NCBI RefSeq assembly: GCF_008728835.1
Contig: NZ_CP042582.1
Span: 2,135,001 to 2,199,000 of the forward strand
Direction: 5' to 3'
Origin: Hypericibacter adhaerens
GTDB taxonomy: Bacteria > Pseudomonadota > Alphaproteobacteria > Dongiales > Dongiaceae
DNA: 64,000 nucleotides
Each line of letters begins with the position of its first letter. Position 1 is the stretch's first letter. The notes below the pieces were generated by a model, which made no database searches, was not told the origin of the DNA, and saw only the letters and a list, made by a program, of their open reading frames with translations. The position numbers were made by a program, and so were the translations under genes. This document shows, one piece after another, positions 1 through 8,246 of the stretch.

Positions 1-5
1 TGCGC

Positions 6-266
6 TCACAAAGAAGCTCCCGCGACGAGAACAGGCTGGATCTCAAGGATGTCCCCCTCCTTCACAGCATTGGCCGCAAGCGTTTGGCCCGGATTCATCG
101 TCTTGCCCGAAGTCGCGTTCGTCAAACTATAATCCGTGTCATGCGGCAGCTTCCAATTGTCGATAGCGGCTTGGATAACATCAGAGCCGTTTGTCGTATC
201 GACAAGGTTCACTTCCGCCTTTCGCGTTTGATCAGCAGTTCTCACGATGATCTTTAGTTCAGGCAT
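6..266 (-). CDS. Ubiquitin-like beta-grasp protein
   Basis: 86 residues whose pattern fits a ubiquitin fold: strand (ELKIIVRTA), strand (KAEVNLV), helix (about 27-38, DVIQAAIDNW), then YSLTN, a SGKTMNPGQTLA loop and a last strand GDILEIQPV. It resembles the EsaB/YukD-like Ubls found beside E1-like genes. The tail is VAGASL, not a free GG; an AG followed by three residues could be activated directly or after trimming (inference). It is the last visible gene of the operon and its ATG overlaps the end of the E1-like gene by 8 bases. Likely role: the protein modifier or sulfur carrier activated by that enzyme. The stop codon lies 6 bases from the window edge. Confidence 0.8.
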   Translation of the reverse strand: MPELKIIVRTADQTRKAEVNLVDTTNGSDVIQAAIDNWKLPHDTDYSLTNATSGKTMNPGQTLAANAVKEGDILEIQPVLVAGASL

Positions 267-1359
267 TTCCCCCTCGCATCTCGACGATCAATGGTGGTTC
301 TGTACGACAGACGAGAAACTTACACGGCATGCTCCGCCCGCTAAAGCGCCCAACGATCTCACCTAAGGTGAAATGATCGCGAATATCGAGGATCACGTCG
401 TCCGGCCGCTCGCTAATCGTCGCTGGAAACGTGTCGTCAAACTTGCTAGCAGACTCCCACACGATGGTCTCGCTTCCATCGACGGTGTAGCTGACTAAGA
501 TTGGCTCACTCGCCTCAATGGCGATCTCCGCATCCAGTGCGAGTTTCTCATCCACAATCAGACGATCACTGGCCAGCAATCGGGCTGTTTCGGGCAGGCG
601 CTGGCAGCATGGGCACTCCGGGTTAATGCCTACGGTGTTCCGCGAACTGGTTCCAGCTATCGTGTCGATAAGTATCTTGGCGGACTGCGCCTCTGTTGCG
701 CCGCCGAAGCGCAGACCGAGCGAGACGGCCACGCTTGAGGCCGCGGACGCCGTGATGATCGTCGTCGGGATCTTACCCTCAATGAAGGAGGCCTTCTTCA
801 ACCAGCCACAGGAGTAGCGCTTGCTAATCTTCTGGTAGACAGATGGTGGCAGGGCGCATTCATAGCATCCGCCCTGTTGTCCGGAGCCGAACGGGAAGAG
901 CTCGACGCTTCCATAGCGACTATCAAGCCCGACCACGACCAGGTCCTTCTTCGCAAGATAGGCGAGCGTATTGCATCGGATTCGCGCTTCAAAATTATCG
1001 ACACAGCAGAAAATAGTTGTGGTCGCGTTCAGTAGATCGAATGTGAGAGTTTTCCAGAAGTCGCCGACATAGGCATTCGCTCGGACGCCGGGGTCGAGTT
1101 CCTGGACACGTTGCGCCGCCACGCTCGCCTTCGTCTGGCCAATATCGGAATCCCGAAACAGGACGCTTCGGGTCAGGTTGTGTTCTTCGATCGTGTCGGG
1201 ATCGAAGACGTCGATGATCCCGACGCCGAGGAGGGCGAGGTTCTTCATCACCTCGTTGCCGACCGCGCCTGCGCCAATGACAGCGATACGGGCGGCCTTA
1301 AGAGCGTCTTGTGTGAACCAATCGATGGCTGAATGGCGAAGATAGCGACCGTCCGTCAT
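259..1359 (-). CDS. E1/ThiF/MoeB-like ubiquitin-activating enzyme
   Basis: 366 residues. The adenylation domain is complete: nucleotide loop GAGAVG (29-34), acidic residue in VFDPD (about 53), N61 and R64 in NLTRS, K77 in GQTKA and D121 in CVDN. Two CxxC pairs, C165/C168 (CYEC) and C249/C252 (CPCC), would hold the structural zinc as in MoeB/ThiF. C184 (YSCGW) lies where E1 enzymes often carry the thioester cysteine. About 110 C-terminal residues after the zinc site are not recognised and may bind a partner. Expected reaction: ATP-dependent adenylation of the Ubl C-terminus, possibly followed by thioester formation. ThiF/MoeB metabolism is less likely because no thiamin or molybdopterin genes are nearby. 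Confidence 0.87.
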   Translation of the reverse strand: MTDGRYLRHSAIDWFTQDALKAARIAVIGAGAVGNEVMKNLALLGVGIIDVFDPDTIEEHNLTRSVLFRDSDIGQTKASVAAQRVQELDPGVRANAYVGDFWKTLTFDLLNATTTIFCCVDNFEARIRCNTLAYLAKKDLVVVGLDSRYGSVELFPFGSGQQGGCYECALPPSVYQKISKRYSCGWLKKASFIEGKIPTTIITASAASSVAVSLGLRFGGATEAQSAKILIDTIAGTSSRNTVGINPECPCCQRLPETARLLASDRLIVDEKLALDAEIAIEASEPILVSYTVDGSETIVWESASKFDDTFPATISERPDDVILDIRDHFTLGEIVGRFSGRSMPCKFLVCRTEPPLIVEMRGGNA

Positions 1360-1362
1360 CCG

Positions 1363-1599
1363 CTATTCCCTCGTCAATCGCGCATAAGCGTCGTTGATAA
1401 TCTTCAGCGCCTCTTCGCTGTAGCTGCGCATAAATGGATCGACCGAATCCGGATGGTAGGTCTTCACGAGTTCCCGATAGCGGGTTTTGATCTCGACGAT
1501 TGATGCTGTGTCGGCAACACCCAAGATCTCACGCGGTGTTCTGGCCCGCATCTCATCGAGCTTGCTCGGAAGCGGCCCTTTCTTATTTGTCCACTGCAT
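1363..1599 (-). CDS. Minimal J-domain (DnaJ-like) protein
   Basis: 78 residues, nearly all J domain. PREILGV (helix I) leads to IKTRYRELVKTYHPD (helix II and the HPD tripeptide at 49-51, which stimulates DnaK ATPase) and EEALKIINDAYARL (helix III). There is no G/F region, zinc finger or substrate domain, so it is a dedicated Hsp70 co-chaperone rather than DnaJ itself. Its ATG overlaps the stop of the upstream membrane/OB gene (TGATG), and the E1-like gene starts 3 bases after its stop, so it is translationally coupled inside the Ubl operon. Inference: it may bring DnaK to modified proteins or to the membrane partner. Confidence 0.82.
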   Translation of the reverse strand: MQWTNKKGPLPSKLDEMRARTPREILGVADTASIVEIKTRYRELVKTYHPDSVDPFMRSYSEEALKIINDAYARLTRE

Positions 1600-2384
1600 C
1601 AGCGCACGCTCAGAATCATGCTTCGATCATTGATGATGATCTCAGGACCCCACCGGTTGTGATTGATGAGGAGGCCACGCACACGGATAGTCCTTCCCTT
1701 CATTCCTAAGATAAATTGTGGCCCACCCGAATTTCGGATCGATCCCCGGAAGAAGACGAGTTTGAAACCTTCCGCCCATTTTTTGCGCTCAAACATGACG
1801 GCAAAGTCAGACCCACGCCGACTGGTCCGAACTTCGACAACACGGCCTTCGAAAGTGACGACCTGACCAAAATGAGATCGGAAATTCCCCAGCGTCACGA
1901 GGCTCGGCGTGTAGTCCCGTCCATCGGTCGGCCGCGCCTGGGCACCAACCGGGTGAATAGCCGCGGCTTGGCACGCAACGCATCGACTTCCGTTCTCCGC
2001 TCGGATGAGATCGAAGCTTTCCGTGTGGTAGAATACTTTGCATGCCCCGCATTGGTAGAGTCCCCTTTTTTCGTTGAGGGCCTCGCCGGTAAAGGCGTCG
2101 TGCAGCCCCTTCAGGTCGCGGGGAGCAGCGGTCGAGCCTGATCCAATCTCACCAAATTTGATGCTGCTGCTGCCGGCGGGACGCGCAGGGCGGTAGGTAT
2201 TCTTCGCCTGCGGGGTAGCGGTTGTGGTGGACCGCTCCTGGGGCGAAAGGTTGGGCCGGCTTGGGCGACGGCTTCGCCAAGGCTTATTTAGCAGCCATAT
2301 GGCGAGGACGATGGCCGCAATGACTAAAAAACCTTCCATGACCAGAAGGGTCTTGTCCCCATCCTCAATGGCGGTCGGGGGCAA
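1599..2384 (-). CDS. Membrane-anchored treble-clef zinc / OB-fold protein of the Ubl operon
   Basis: First gene of the operon. One membrane helix (about 19-33) is followed by basic residues (NKPWRSRR), so the rest should be cytoplasmic. Next come a disordered linker (about 40-95), a zinc site with C112, C115, H120, C135 and C138 (CGAC...FYH...CVAC, treble-clef or degenerate RING-like), and a C-terminal OB fold (about 165-260, GQVVTFEGRVVEV to GRTIRVRGLL..PEIIIND) like the nucleic-acid/anticodon type. The longest frame starts at TTG 2384 with GGAG close upstream; an ATG at 2339 directly before the membrane helix is equally plausible. No whole-protein family was recognised. It could be an E3-like scaffold or substrate receptor (inference). 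Confidence 0.72.
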   Translation of the reverse strand: MPPTAIEDGDKTLLVMEGFLVIAAIVLAIWLLNKPWRSRRPSRPNLSPQERSTTTATPQAKNTYRPARPAGSSSIKFGEIGSGSTAAPRDLKGLHDAFTGEALNEKRGLYQCGACKVFYHTESFDLIRAENGSRCVACQAAAIHPVGAQARPTDGRDYTPSLVTLGNFRSHFGQVVTFEGRVVEVRTSRRGSDFAVMFERKKWAEGFKLVFFRGSIRNSGGPQFILGMKGRTIRVRGLLINHNRWGPEIIINDRSMILSVR

Positions 2385-2470
2385 TTCGCTCCAGCCGCAT
2401 CATCTCATGTTCAGGCAGACCGATTTGGTTGTAAATTGCCCAGAAAGCTTAATGCCTCGAATACGTTATT

Positions 2471-2483
2471 GAGGTTTCACCTC
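2471..2483. promoter_or_regulatory. Short palindrome upstream of the Ubl operon
   Basis: GAGGT-TTC-ACCTC is a perfect 5-bp-arm inverted repeat about 90 bases upstream of the first operon start. It could be an operator or a small hairpin. No convincing -35/-10 pair was found beside it. Confidence 0.2.
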
Positions 2484-2545
2484 CATGGGGGCGGTGGGTC
2501 ACGGTGTTAGCTGAGCGATGGCGTGGGTTGCCGACCTAATTGAAC

Positions 2546-2842
2546 ATGCAGCCCGGCAAACCGCTCGAGCCCGTCGTAGGTATTGGGCGATCCCGGTACG
2601 TGATCGACCCGTCACTATTCGATAGGCCGGTATTGGAAGATACGTGGAAGGGGGCGCAGGGCGACGCGCGGATTATAGATCCGGCGGCGGTCTATCGCGC
2701 TCTGGATGGTAGGATACAAATTGATCTGACTTACGACCAAACGACACAAGTCCTGGCTACCTTCCGTCTTCAGTTGAAGAACCGCTCACTCGGCAGTATT
2801 CGTCCTCCGCCCGATAACTATTGCCCAGTCACAGTCGTATAA
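2546..2842 (+). CDS. Doubtful small open frame, unrecognised
   Basis: 98 codons from ATG 2546, divergent from the Ubl operon. Composition is protein-like in places (YVIDPSLFDRPVLEDTWKG) but there is no ribosome-binding site, no recognised motif and no signal peptide. Another short frame (2518-2620) overlaps its start, which suggests either a decayed gene or chance. It lies in the same less G+C-rich stretch as the Ubl genes. Confidence 0.22.
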   Translation: MQPGKPLEPVVGIGRSRYVIDPSLFDRPVLEDTWKGAQGDARIIDPAAVYRALDGRIQIDLTYDQTTQVLATFRLQLKNRSLGSIRPPPDNYCPVTVV

Positions 2843-2994
2843 CCCGGCAGCGGGTTTTGACTGCAAGTGGACACGGCAAATTAAGGTGATTGCGGGTCCC
2901 CGCAACCACAACACAAGCCCCCAGGCCAAACGCGGGCAGGGCTCGCTTGTCTTGTCGAACCGGCTTCTCGGCGGACGCCTGAAGCACTATCTTC

Positions 2995-3210
2995 GCTTGA
3001 TATTGTTCATGTTTTGTTCTATGATGCCAGAGAACGAAGATTTGGTCGCCGCTATCGTCGGCGCTTGATCGCGGCCTGATACGGCCCTGATCCGGGCCTG
3101 TTATTCGAGACCTCCGTAAACCGAGGGATGCCTGAAAAAGGGCCTGTCTCCAGCGACTTGGAAAAGCTCGGCGCGGACCGACTCTTGTAAAGGCCCTGTT
3201 CTCAGGCGAA
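2995..3210 (+). repeat. SOS-promoter repeat element, copy A
   Basis: Homologous to copy B at 5433-5651. The shared order is CGCTTGAYATTGTTC, a LexA operator inside the promoter, a 64-base block (3061-3124) identical to 5502-5565 at 49 of 64 positions without gaps, a poorly conserved 64-base middle, and an identical 22-mer (3189-3210 and 5630-5651). The two 150-base bodies align without a gap. The body begins near GCCTGA and ends at TCAGGC, a short imperfect terminal inverted repeat. The frame open in copy B has two stops here. It may be a MITE-like repeat, a small RNA or a decayed small gene. Confidence 0.7.
2997..3025 (+). promoter_or_regulatory. LexA-controlled (SOS) promoter A
   Basis: TTGATA (2997-3002), a 17-base spacer and TATGAT (3020-3025) form a near-consensus sigma-70 promoter. 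The spacer holds GTTC (3005-3008), 7 bases, then GTTC (3016-3019), the alphaproteobacterial LexA operator. LexA bound there would block polymerase, so the transcript should be induced by DNA damage. Transcription runs into repeat copy A, toward the antiporter gene. Confidence 0.72.
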
Positions 3211-3556
3211 GTCGGCCGATGGCGAGCGGCTCGGCGGGTCATCTCAAGTCCGCCGAAGGCCCGTTGGGGTAAGGGAGCGACCTGCAGCCGTCCATCACGC
3301 TGCAGCTCGTTTCGCCGCGCGTCGGCCGAGCCGAAGCCCGAAAGGCATCTCGCCGTTGCCGCGGTTCGGCGCCGTTCTTTCCGTTTTTGCTGAAGGAGAG
3401 GTTGCTTTCCTATTTTCATGATCTTCCTGAGTTTTGGCGCCTCCGGCATTGGTCGCTGGCCCGGGAGCGTCGGATCAGGTATGGGGGAATGATGGCGCCG
3501 GTTGAGAAGGCCGGTCTTGCCATGTCGGGAGCGATGGGAGGGGGGACTGGCGGCGC
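3211..3556. other. Gene-free leader before the antiporter
   Basis: No supported gene, RNA or terminator was seen between repeat copy A and the antiporter start. A ribosome-binding site, GGGAGGGGGG, lies about 10 bases before the ATG at 3557. The SOS promoter upstream could read through into the antiporter. Confidence 0.4.
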
Positions 3557-5272
3557 ATGCATGACGAGGCACTTCTGATCGCGACCGTGGCCATGGCCTT
3601 CGTGCTGGCCTTCGGCTTCGGCTTCCTCGCCTATCATCTGCGCCTGCCGCCGCTGGTCGGTTACCTGCTGGCCGGGGTGGCGCTCGGACCCTTCACGCCG
3701 GGTTTCGTTGCCGACAGCGGCATGGCCGGGCAGCTCGCCGAGATGGGCGTGATCCTTCTCATGTTCGGCGTCGGTCTCCATTTCTCCGCCGCCGACCTCA
3801 TGGCCGTGCGCTGGGTCGCCGTCCCGGGCGCCATCGGCCAGATCCTGCTGGCGACGCTGCTGGGCACGGGCATGGCCATGGCCTGGGGCTGGAGCCTCGG
3901 CGCCGGCATCGTGCTCGGCCTCTGCCTCTCGGTCGCGAGCACGGTGGTGCTGCTGCGGGCGCTCGAGGATCGCAACCAGGTGACGAGCGCCAATGGCCGC
4001 ATCGCCGTCGGCTGGCTGATCGTGGAGGACCTGGCGATGGTGCTGGCGCTGGTGCTGCTGCCGGCCTTCGCCGAGCTCCTGGGCGGCCAGGCCGGCGAGC
4101 ATGCCGCCGAGGGCAATCTCCTGGTCAATCTCCTGATCACGCTGGGCAAGGTCGCGGCTTTCGTCACGGTCGCGATCCTGCTGGGTCCCAAGCTGGTGCC
4201 CTGGTTGCTCAAGCAGGTGGCGCGCACCGGCTCGCGCGAGCTCTTCACGCTCTCGGTCCTGGCGGTGGCGCTCGGGATCGCCTATGGCTCGGCCAAGCTC
4301 TTCGGCGTCTCCTTCGCGCTCGGCGCCTTCTTCGCCGGCGTGGTCTTGAGCGAATCCCATTTCAGCCATCGCGCCGCGGCGGACTCGTTGCCGCTCCAGG
4401 ATGCCTTCGCCATCCTGTTCTTCGTCTCGGTCGGCATGCTGTTCGACCCCTCGATCCTGATCCGCGAGCCGCTGGCCGTCCTGGCGGTGCTTCTCCTGAT
4501 CATCATCGGCAAGTCGATCCTGGCCTTCCTGATCGTCATCATCATGGGCTACCCGAAATCGACGGCGCTCACCGTCTCGGCCAGCCTCGCGCAGATCGGC
4601 GAGTTCTCCTTCATCCTGGCCGGGCTCGGAGTCTCCATGGGCCTGATGCCGGGCGAGGGCCGCGACCTGATCCTTGCCGGCGCCCTGCTGTCGATCACGC
4701 TCAATCCGCTGGCCTTCGGCGCGGTGGACAGGCTGCTCGCCTGGATGCGGCGCGGAACCTATGGCGAGAAGCGCCTCGCCCGCCTGCAGGGGCAGCTCGC
4801 CGAGCTGCGCAAGCGCACCGAGGCGCGCGAGGCCGAGCATGGGCTGCAGCTCAAGAACCTGGTCGAGCTGTTCCCGATCTTCGCCGATCTCGACGCCCAG
4901 GCGCGCGAGGATCTCCTGCTGCTGTTCCGCCCGCGCACCGCGGCACCCGGCGAGCGGATCATCCGCAAGGGCGACCGTCCGGACGCCGCCTATTTCATCT
5001 CCAAGGGGGGCGTGCAGGTGAGTGTGGGCGGGCGCGAGATTCCGCTCGGCCCCGGCGAGTTCTTCGGCGAGATGGCGCTGCTCAGCGGCGCCCGCCGGTC
5101 GGCGGACGTCACCGCGACCGACTACTGCCAGCTCCTCATGCTCGACCAGCGCGAGTTCCGTACCTTCGTGGCGCGGCACCCGCGGCTGCGCGAGCATCTG
5201 GACGAGCTGGCTGCCCAGCGCAGCGCCATGAACCGCGACGGTGCCGAGCCGAACTCCGTCCCGGCGGCCTGA
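3557..5272 (+). CDS. CPA2-family cation/proton antiporter with C-terminal cyclic-nucleotide domain
   Basis: 571 residues. An N-terminal Na+/H+-exchanger domain (about 1-400) has many membrane helices and the CPA2 signature LPPLVGYLLAGVALGP. Where KefB/YbaL-type proteins carry an RCK/TrkA-N domain, this one has a short coiled linker (about 395-425) and a cNMP-binding fold (about 430-560, ending FGEMALLSGARRSADVTA, with the Glu and Arg of a phosphate-binding cassette). Expected role: K+ or Na+ efflux coupled to proton entry, gated by cAMP or cGMP. The start has a strong upstream GGGAGGGGGG. The gene sits alone between two SOS-promoter repeat copies. Confidence 0.87.
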   Translation: MHDEALLIATVAMAFVLAFGFGFLAYHLRLPPLVGYLLAGVALGPFTPGFVADSGMAGQLAEMGVILLMFGVGLHFSAADLMAVRWVAVPGAIGQILLATLLGTGMAMAWGWSLGAGIVLGLCLSVASTVVLLRALEDRNQVTSANGRIAVGWLIVEDLAMVLALVLLPAFAELLGGQAGEHAAEGNLLVNLLITLGKVAAFVTVAILLGPKLVPWLLKQVARTGSRELFTLSVLAVALGIAYGSAKLFGVSFALGAFFAGVVLSESHFSHRAAADSLPLQDAFAILFFVSVGMLFDPSILIREPLAVLAVLLLIIIGKSILAFLIVIIMGYPKSTALTVSASLAQIGEFSFILAGLGVSMGLMPGEGRDLILAGALLSITLNPLAFGAVDRLLAWMRRGTYGEKRLARLQGQLAELRKRTEAREAEHGLQLKNLVELFPIFADLDAQAREDLLLLFRPRTAAPGERIIRKGDRPDAAYFISKGGVQVSVGGREIPLGPGEFFGEMALLSGARRSADVTATDYCQLLMLDQREFRTFVARHPRLREHLDELAAQRSAMNRDGAEPNSVPAA

Positions 5273-5432
5273 AGCATTCCGACCTGCCTGCGGGCGATAT
5301 TCCTGAGAGGCGCTGGCGTGCTGTCCGATCGAGACGGATCGGATGGTGCTCCAGGCGTGGTCGAAGATGATGTCGCTGTTCCGCGTCGCCGCCGCGCTGG
5401 CTCGGTGTCGGGAGGTGCCGCGGCAATAGCCC

Positions 5433-5651
5433 GCTTGACATTGTTCTCTTTTTGTTCTAAATATAATAGCTTTGCGTGTGGGCCGCCGTCGCCATCCTCA
5501 AGCGCCTGATCCTTGCCTGAGAGGCCCCTGTTCCGAGCCTGTTTTTCGAGTGCTCTGTAAGCTGACTATCGCTTTGAAAACGACTTATTTTCAATGGCTT
5601 GAAAAATATTGGTGGCAGGAGATCCCTGCAAAGGCCCTGTTCTCAGGCGAA
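5433..5651 (+). repeat. SOS-promoter repeat element, copy B
   Basis: Second copy of the element at 2995-3210, same orientation, 3 bases longer between the LexA operator and the conserved body. The body 5502-5651 aligns base for base with 3061-3210. Short imperfect terminal inverted repeats (GCCTGAGA near 5515, TCTCAGGC near 5641) bound a ~134-base core. After 5651 the copies no longer match. In this copy a frame stays open from TTG 5472 to the stop ending at 5813. Confidence 0.7.
5435..5463 (+). promoter_or_regulatory. LexA-controlled (SOS) promoter B
   Basis: TTGACA (5435-5440), a 17-base spacer, then TAAATA (5458-5463), with TATAAT overlapping at 5462-5467. The LexA operator is GTTC (5443-5446), 7 bases, GTTC (5454-5457). 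Layout matches promoter A. It reads toward the 3' end of the convergent liv operon, so its product must be short, antisense to livF, or ended before 5810. Confidence 0.75.
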
Positions 5652-5684
5652 TCCGTGAAAATCCCATGGGAGGAAGTGAAACCC

Positions 5685-5809
5685 ATGGCATGCGGGAAGG
5701 GCAAATCGCGGATTTCTGGCGGCGATAGCCGGCGAAGGCGGCGGAGAAAAGCGCGAGGTTGCCAGAGGAATCTGGCGCGGTTCCCGATCCCCCTTGATCG
5801 TGAACCGCG

Positions 5810-5813
<4 letters not shown>
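5685..5813 (+). CDS. Possible 42-residue basic peptide downstream of SOS promoter B
   Basis: ATG 5685 is preceded by GGGAGGAAG at a good distance. The 42 residues are rich in Arg/Lys/Gly with no recognised motif. A longer frame (TTG 5472 to 5813, 113 codons) covers repeat B and includes a KALFSGE stretch also readable in copy A, but copy A is broken by stops. The stop overlaps the end of livF. Coding status is doubtful. Confidence 0.25.
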
Positions 5814-6537
<724 letters not shown>

Positions 6538-6541
<4 letters not shown>

Positions 6542-7287
6542 GCCACCTTCCCCAGATAGGCGGCCTGGACGGCCTCGTTCGCCGCGATCTCGCCGGGCGT
6601 GCCTTCGGCCAGCATCGTGCCCTCGGCCAGGACCATGATGCGGTCGGCCAGATGGAACACGACCCGCATATCGTGCTCGATCAGCACGATCGAGAGCTTC
6701 TGGTCCTTGTGCAGCCTGCGGATGAGCTGGGTGACGTCATAGGTTTCCTGCTCGCCCATGCCGGCCGTCGGCTCGTCCAGGAGCAGCAGGCGTGGCTTGA
6801 GGGCGAGCGCCATCATGATCTCGGTCGCGCGCTGGTCGCCATGGGAGAGCTCGCCCACCAGACGGTTCGCCTTGTCGGCGAGCCCGCCCTGGCGCAGGAG
6901 CTCGGTGACGCGGGCCTGGACCTCGGTATCGGCGTGGCGCGAGAGCCAGGTCCGGGTGCGGTAGCCCGAGGCGACCTCGACCGCGATCCGGAGATTCTCC
7001 CGCGTCGTCATCTCGGGGAAGACCTCGGTGATCTGGAAGGTCCGGGCAATGCCGCGCCAGACCCGCCGGGCCGGGAGCAGCGCCGAGATATCCTCGCCGT
7101 CGAACAGGATGCGGCCGGAGGACTGCGTCAGGAATCCGCTGATGAGGTTGAAGAAGGTGGTCTTGCCGGCGCCGTTGGGCCCGATCACGGCCCGGAGCTC
7201 GCCGGGCTCGACGGTCATCGAGACGTTGTTGACGGCGACCAGCTCGCCGAAGCGCTTCGAGACGTTCTCGACCTTGAGCAGGGTCAC
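6538..7287 (-). CDS. livG: Branched-chain amino acid type ABC transporter ATP-binding protein LivG
   Basis: 249 residues from GTG 7287, which overlaps the livM stop (GTGA). Starting here gives normal LivG length and removes a long upstream frame that lies inside livM. Walker A GPNGAGKTT (about 36-44), LSHGDQRATEIMMALA signature (the LSHG form is usual for LivG), Walker B LLLLDEPTAGM, H-loop IEHDM. It pairs with LivF on the inner face of the membrane. Confidence 0.9.
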
Positions 7288-8246
7288 GATCCGCTCCTGC
7301 GCTTGATGAGGCCGAGCACGCCGCGCGGGAAGAACAGCACGATCAGCACGAAGAACAGGCCCACGAAGGACATCCAGTTCTCGGTGTGGCTCGAGACATA
7401 GTCCTGCAGCACCAGGAAGATCGCGGCGCCGATGAGCGGGCCCCAGAAGCTGCGCATGCCGCCCAGCACCGCCATGATGACGAAGTTCCCCGACTGGTCC
7501 CAGCGGATGGCGCGCGGGTCGATGAAGTCGTTCAGCAGCGCATAGAGGCAGCCGGCGACGCTGACGAAGAAGCAGGAGACCACCCAGGAGATCCAGATAT
7601 GGCGGTCGATGGGGATGCCCAGGAACCGGGCGCGGCGCTCGTTCTCGCGGATCGCCATCAGGGTGCGGCCGAAGGGCGAGCGCAGCAGGAAGGCCATGGC
7701 ACCGGCACAAATCGCGAAGATCGCCAGCACGAAGTAATAGAGCGCCTTGTTCTCGTGCAGGATATCGAGGGTGCCGATGCCGAAATCGATCGGTTGGCGC
7801 TGCCAGGCGCTGAGCCCGTCGTCGCCGCCGGTGACCGAGCTCCATTTGAAGGAGATGAAATAGAACACCTGGCCGAAGGCGATCGTCACCATGGCGAAGT
7901 AGACGCCGCGCAGCCTGATGATCAGCGGCCCGATCAGCCCGGCCGCCACGGTCCCGGCGACGATGCCGACCAGCATCGCCACGGGCGTGCTGGGGTAGAG
8001 ATACTTGATGGTCAGGGCGGTGCCGTAGCCGCCGAGGCCGAAATAGGCGGCGTGGCCGAAGGACAGCACGCCCGTGTAGCCCAGCAGGAAGTTGAGCGCC
8101 ATCGCGGCCAGCGCGTAGATCACCACGCGCGTGCCGAGCTCGACATAGCCGCCGATGCTCACCAGCCAGAACGGCGCCGTCAGCAGCAGCAGCCAGACCA
8201 GGGCGTTGCCGATATGCTTGTCGATATGTTTGTCGATCGCAGGCAT
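7284..8246 (-). CDS. livM: Branched-chain amino acid type ABC permease LivM
   Basis: 320 residues with about 8-9 hydrophobic segments and the LivM hallmark LLGYTGVLSFGHAAYFGLGGY (about 54-74). The cytoplasmic ERRARFLGI stretch is the probable coupling helix. Its start codon shares one base with the livH stop. Forms the channel with LivH. The N-terminus repeats DKHI twice, an unremarkable oddity. Confidence 0.88.
   Translation of the reverse strand: MPAIDKHIDKHIGNALVWLLLLTAPFWLVSIGGYVELGTRVVIYALAAMALNFLLGYTGVLSFGHAAYFGLGGYGTALTIKYLYPSTPVAMLVGIVAGTVAAGLIGPLIIRLRGVYFAMVTIAFGQVFYFISFKWSSVTGGDDGLSAWQRQPIDFGIGTLDILHENKALYYFVLAIFAICAGAMAFLLRSPFGRTLMAIRENERRARFLGIPIDRHIWISWVVSCFFVSVAGCLYALLNDFIDPRAIRWDQSGNFVIMAVLGGMRSFWGPLIGAAIFLVLQDYVSSHTENWMSFVGLFFVLIVLFFPRGVLGLIKRRSGS

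Noticed and set aside
1-2842. Whole left end as a known ThiS/ThiF or MoaD/MoeB sulfur pathway
   Set aside because: No thiamin or molybdopterin gene nearby; J-protein and membrane zinc/OB partner do not fit those pathways. Not fully excluded, as the locus runs off the window.
2869-3068. 60-codon plus frame ending in MMPENEDLVAAIVGA
   Set aside because: Its only good ATGs lie in the -10 box of the SOS promoter, so it would not be on the transcript.
3416-5197. Long minus-strand frame (593 codons) opposite the antiporter
   Set aside because: Composition (long Glu/Gln/Arg/His runs) is the usual complement of G+C-rich membrane-protein codons; the plus-strand gene has clear domains and codon bias.
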